From CAVOXO01 sp963700425 (GTDB lineage: Bacteria > Actinomycetota > Acidimicrobiia > Acidimicrobiales > Microtrichaceae): a stretch of 64,000 nt of DNA. Where the stretch lies: assembly GCA_963700425.1 (NCBI GenBank), contig CAVOXO010000001.1, forward strand, positions 1,612,001-1,676,000, read 5' to 3'. The position numbers were made by a program, and so were the translations under genes. The notes under the pieces are model-generated. The model was not told where the DNA came from. It searched no databases and worked only from the letters and a program-made list of their open reading frames with translations. How positions within the stretch are numbered: position 1 is the first letter of the stretch; each line of letters opens with the position of its first letter. Positions 62,844 to 64,000 of the stretch are shown piece by piece.

Positions 62844-63530
62844 GTGCCCGACCGACCCGACCGGCAAGCGGATCATGGACAGCACGACGGAGCCGTGGCC
62901 CGGCGACGGGCGGATCCCGACCGACTGGTGACCTTCACCGACGGTGTGTTCGCGATCATCATCACGATCCTCGTCCTGGACATCCGTGTGCCGTCCGACC
63001 TCGATGGCGCGTCGCTTCGCTCCGCACTCGGTGACGTCGGTCCGACCCTGGTCGCATGGATCATCAGCTTCCTGCTGACCGGGATGTTCTGGGTGTGGCA
63101 CCGCGACGTGTTCGCGGGTGTGCGGGAGATCAACAGGGACGTGGTGTGGCTCAACCTGCTGTTCCTCGTTCCGGTCTCGCTGATCCCGTTCGCCGCGTCG
63201 GTCATGGGCGAGTACGACCGGTCACCGATCGCCCTGCGTCTCTACGGAGCCGTCCTGATCATGGTCAGCATCATGCGGGCCGCGCTGTTCCGCTACCTCT
63301 CCACCCGGCCGCACCTGCTCTACGAACCGGCGTCCCCGCGGGCGAAGCAGTTCGGCCTGCTCGTGACCCTGACGCCGATCGGCGTGTACCTGATCGCCAT
63401 GGCACTCGCCGATGCCTCACCGGTGGCCAGCCTGGCGCTGTATGGCTCGATGCCGCTGCTGTACTTCGGGGCGCTCACCTTGCTGCGCGACCACTCCCGG
63501 AGCAGCGACGAGGCGGACGACTACTCATGA
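62844..63530 (+). CDS. TMEM175/DUF1211-like membrane protein
   Basis: The 228-residue protein has DRLVTFTDGVFAIIITILVLDIRVP, the signature of TMEM175-type channels (usually FSDGVFAI), and about six membrane segments in one repeat (SFLLTGMFWVWHRDVFAGVREINRDVVWLNLLFL). Bacterial members form potassium-leak channels. GTG 62844 has AGGAGG 8-13 bases upstream, better than an earlier GTG or ATG in frame. It is divergent from the TetR gene and likely under its control. Confidence 0.87.
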   Translation: MPDRPDRQADHGQHDGAVARRRADPDRLVTFTDGVFAIIITILVLDIRVPSDLDGASLRSALGDVGPTLVAWIISFLLTGMFWVWHRDVFAGVREINRDVVWLNLLFLVPVSLIPFAASVMGEYDRSPIALRLYGAVLIMVSIMRAALFRYLSTRPHLLYEPASPRAKQFGLLVTLTPIGVYLIAMALADASPVASLALYGSMPLLYFGALTLLRDHSRSSDEADDYS

Positions 63531-63588
63531 TCCGACAACGGCGACAGGGCGAGGCAGTGACACCGTCGAACACCACAAGGGGCGCGCC

Positions 63589-64000
63589 ATGACCAGCGAC
63601 GAGCCGACAAACGGCAACCACGACCACCCACACCCCATGCCCTCCGACGTCGCCGAAGCAGCGGAGGCACACGAAGCTGAGCGGACGCTGCGGGGTGAAC
63701 GGCCCGACTGGGTCGACCGGTTCGTCTGGGAATCGCTCTGGAAAGCCGTGACCGTCGGCGTGCTGACCACCATCGGGGTGATCGTCGCGCTCCGGGCACG
63801 ACACCTGATCTTCCTGCTCGTCATCTCGCTGTTCTTCTCACTCGCGATGGTGCCCGCGGTGCAGCACCTCCAACAGAAACGGGGGTGGCGTCCCGGTGCG
63901 TCCGTCGGTGTCATCTACGCCGGGGTCGTCGCGTTCGTCCTGGCCATGGTCCTGCTGCTCATCCCCGGCATCGCCGACTTCGCCGGCACCGTGAGCGACA
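63589..64000 (+). CDS. AI-2E family transporter-like membrane protein, 3' truncated
   Basis: The frame from ATG 63589 is open to the end of the window (137 codons visible). After a charged leader (TSDEPTNGNHDHPHPMPSDV) come WKAVTVGVLTTIGVIVALRA, LIFLLVISLFFSLAMVPAVQHLQ and GVIYAGVVAFVLAMVLLLIPGIADFAG. The pattern FLLxxxLFFSLAMxPxVxxLxxxRGWRxGxxVGxxY is the N-terminal start of AI-2E/PerM-type proteins. It may belong to the TetR-controlled block but is 58 bp after the TMEM175-like gene. Confidence 0.72.
   Translation, partial: MTSDEPTNGNHDHPHPMPSDVAEAAEAHEAERTLRGERPDWVDRFVWESLWKAVTVGVLTTIGVIVALRARHLIFLLVISLFFSLAMVPAVQHLQQKRGWRPGASVGVIYAGVVAFVLAMVLLLIPGIADFAGTVSD

Overview
The window is GC-rich, densely coded DNA from a high-GC Gram-positive bacterium. 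Many GTG starts, 4-bp stop/start overlaps, lipoprotein signal peptides with Thr-rich linkers, an Rsb-type partner-switching module, dodecin, DUF2252, a fused 5-oxoprolinase-type protein and a haloalkane-dehalogenase-like hydrolase all point to Actinomycetota. An environmental acidimicrobial lineage is my best guess, but that is inference. No rRNA, intact tRNA or CRISPR array was seen.

Layout. 0-11.6 kb: a truncated PhyH dioxygenase, an alpha/beta hydrolase, a DUF2252 protein, a DEAD-box helicase with a DbpA-like tail, an FtsX/LolD-type ABC pair, an unusual P-type ATPase and a second ABC pair. 11.6-20.2 kb: a catabolic-looking block (SDR, amidohydrolase, acetoacetate-decarboxylase-like protein, metallo-beta-lactamase hydrolase, RNase Z, fused oxoprolinase/hydantoinase) around an inverted-repeat operator. 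20.4-26.8 kb: a small membrane protein, the dehalogenase-like hydrolase, a four-gene copper-handling operon (PCu(A)C, SCO1, cupredoxin, conserved protein) divergent from an ECF sigma factor with a membrane partner, then a PfkB kinase. 26.9-31.6 kb: DoxX, then a surface-polysaccharide-like run (phosphodiesterase, glycosyltransferase, flippase) and dodecin. 31.8-38.7 kb: a PAS-PP2C phosphatase with STAS and HATPase partners, GNAT, cell-wall amidase, SRPBCC and YdeI-like proteins.

38.9-53.8 kb is an accessory region. An osmoprotectant transporter operon is cut by an IS1182-type remnant. SulP, luciferase-like and DoxX genes follow, then a toxin-antitoxin island: two MazF pairs, two VapC pairs, an XRE-MNT/HEPN pair, an orphan antitoxin and a DUF433/DUF5615 remnant. 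The island also holds IS3 and serine-recombinase remnants and two near-identical 48-bp repeats that resemble a tRNA 3' end. 53.9-64 kb is orderly again: membrane transporters, a SulP/CYTH-like operon, and a block marked by copies of one TetR-type operator (DUF1269, GH43, SDR, YihY, TetR, TMEM175-like), ending in a truncated AI-2E-type transporter.

A notable feature is the number of apparent frameshifts: more than 20, many in otherwise conserved genes, and several of them one-base changes in homopolymers. They look more like indel errors in the assembly than real gene decay, so I annotate those genes across the breaks. True remnants (transposases, recombinase, permease tail, DUF433/DUF5615, SLC13) are listed as pseudogenes.
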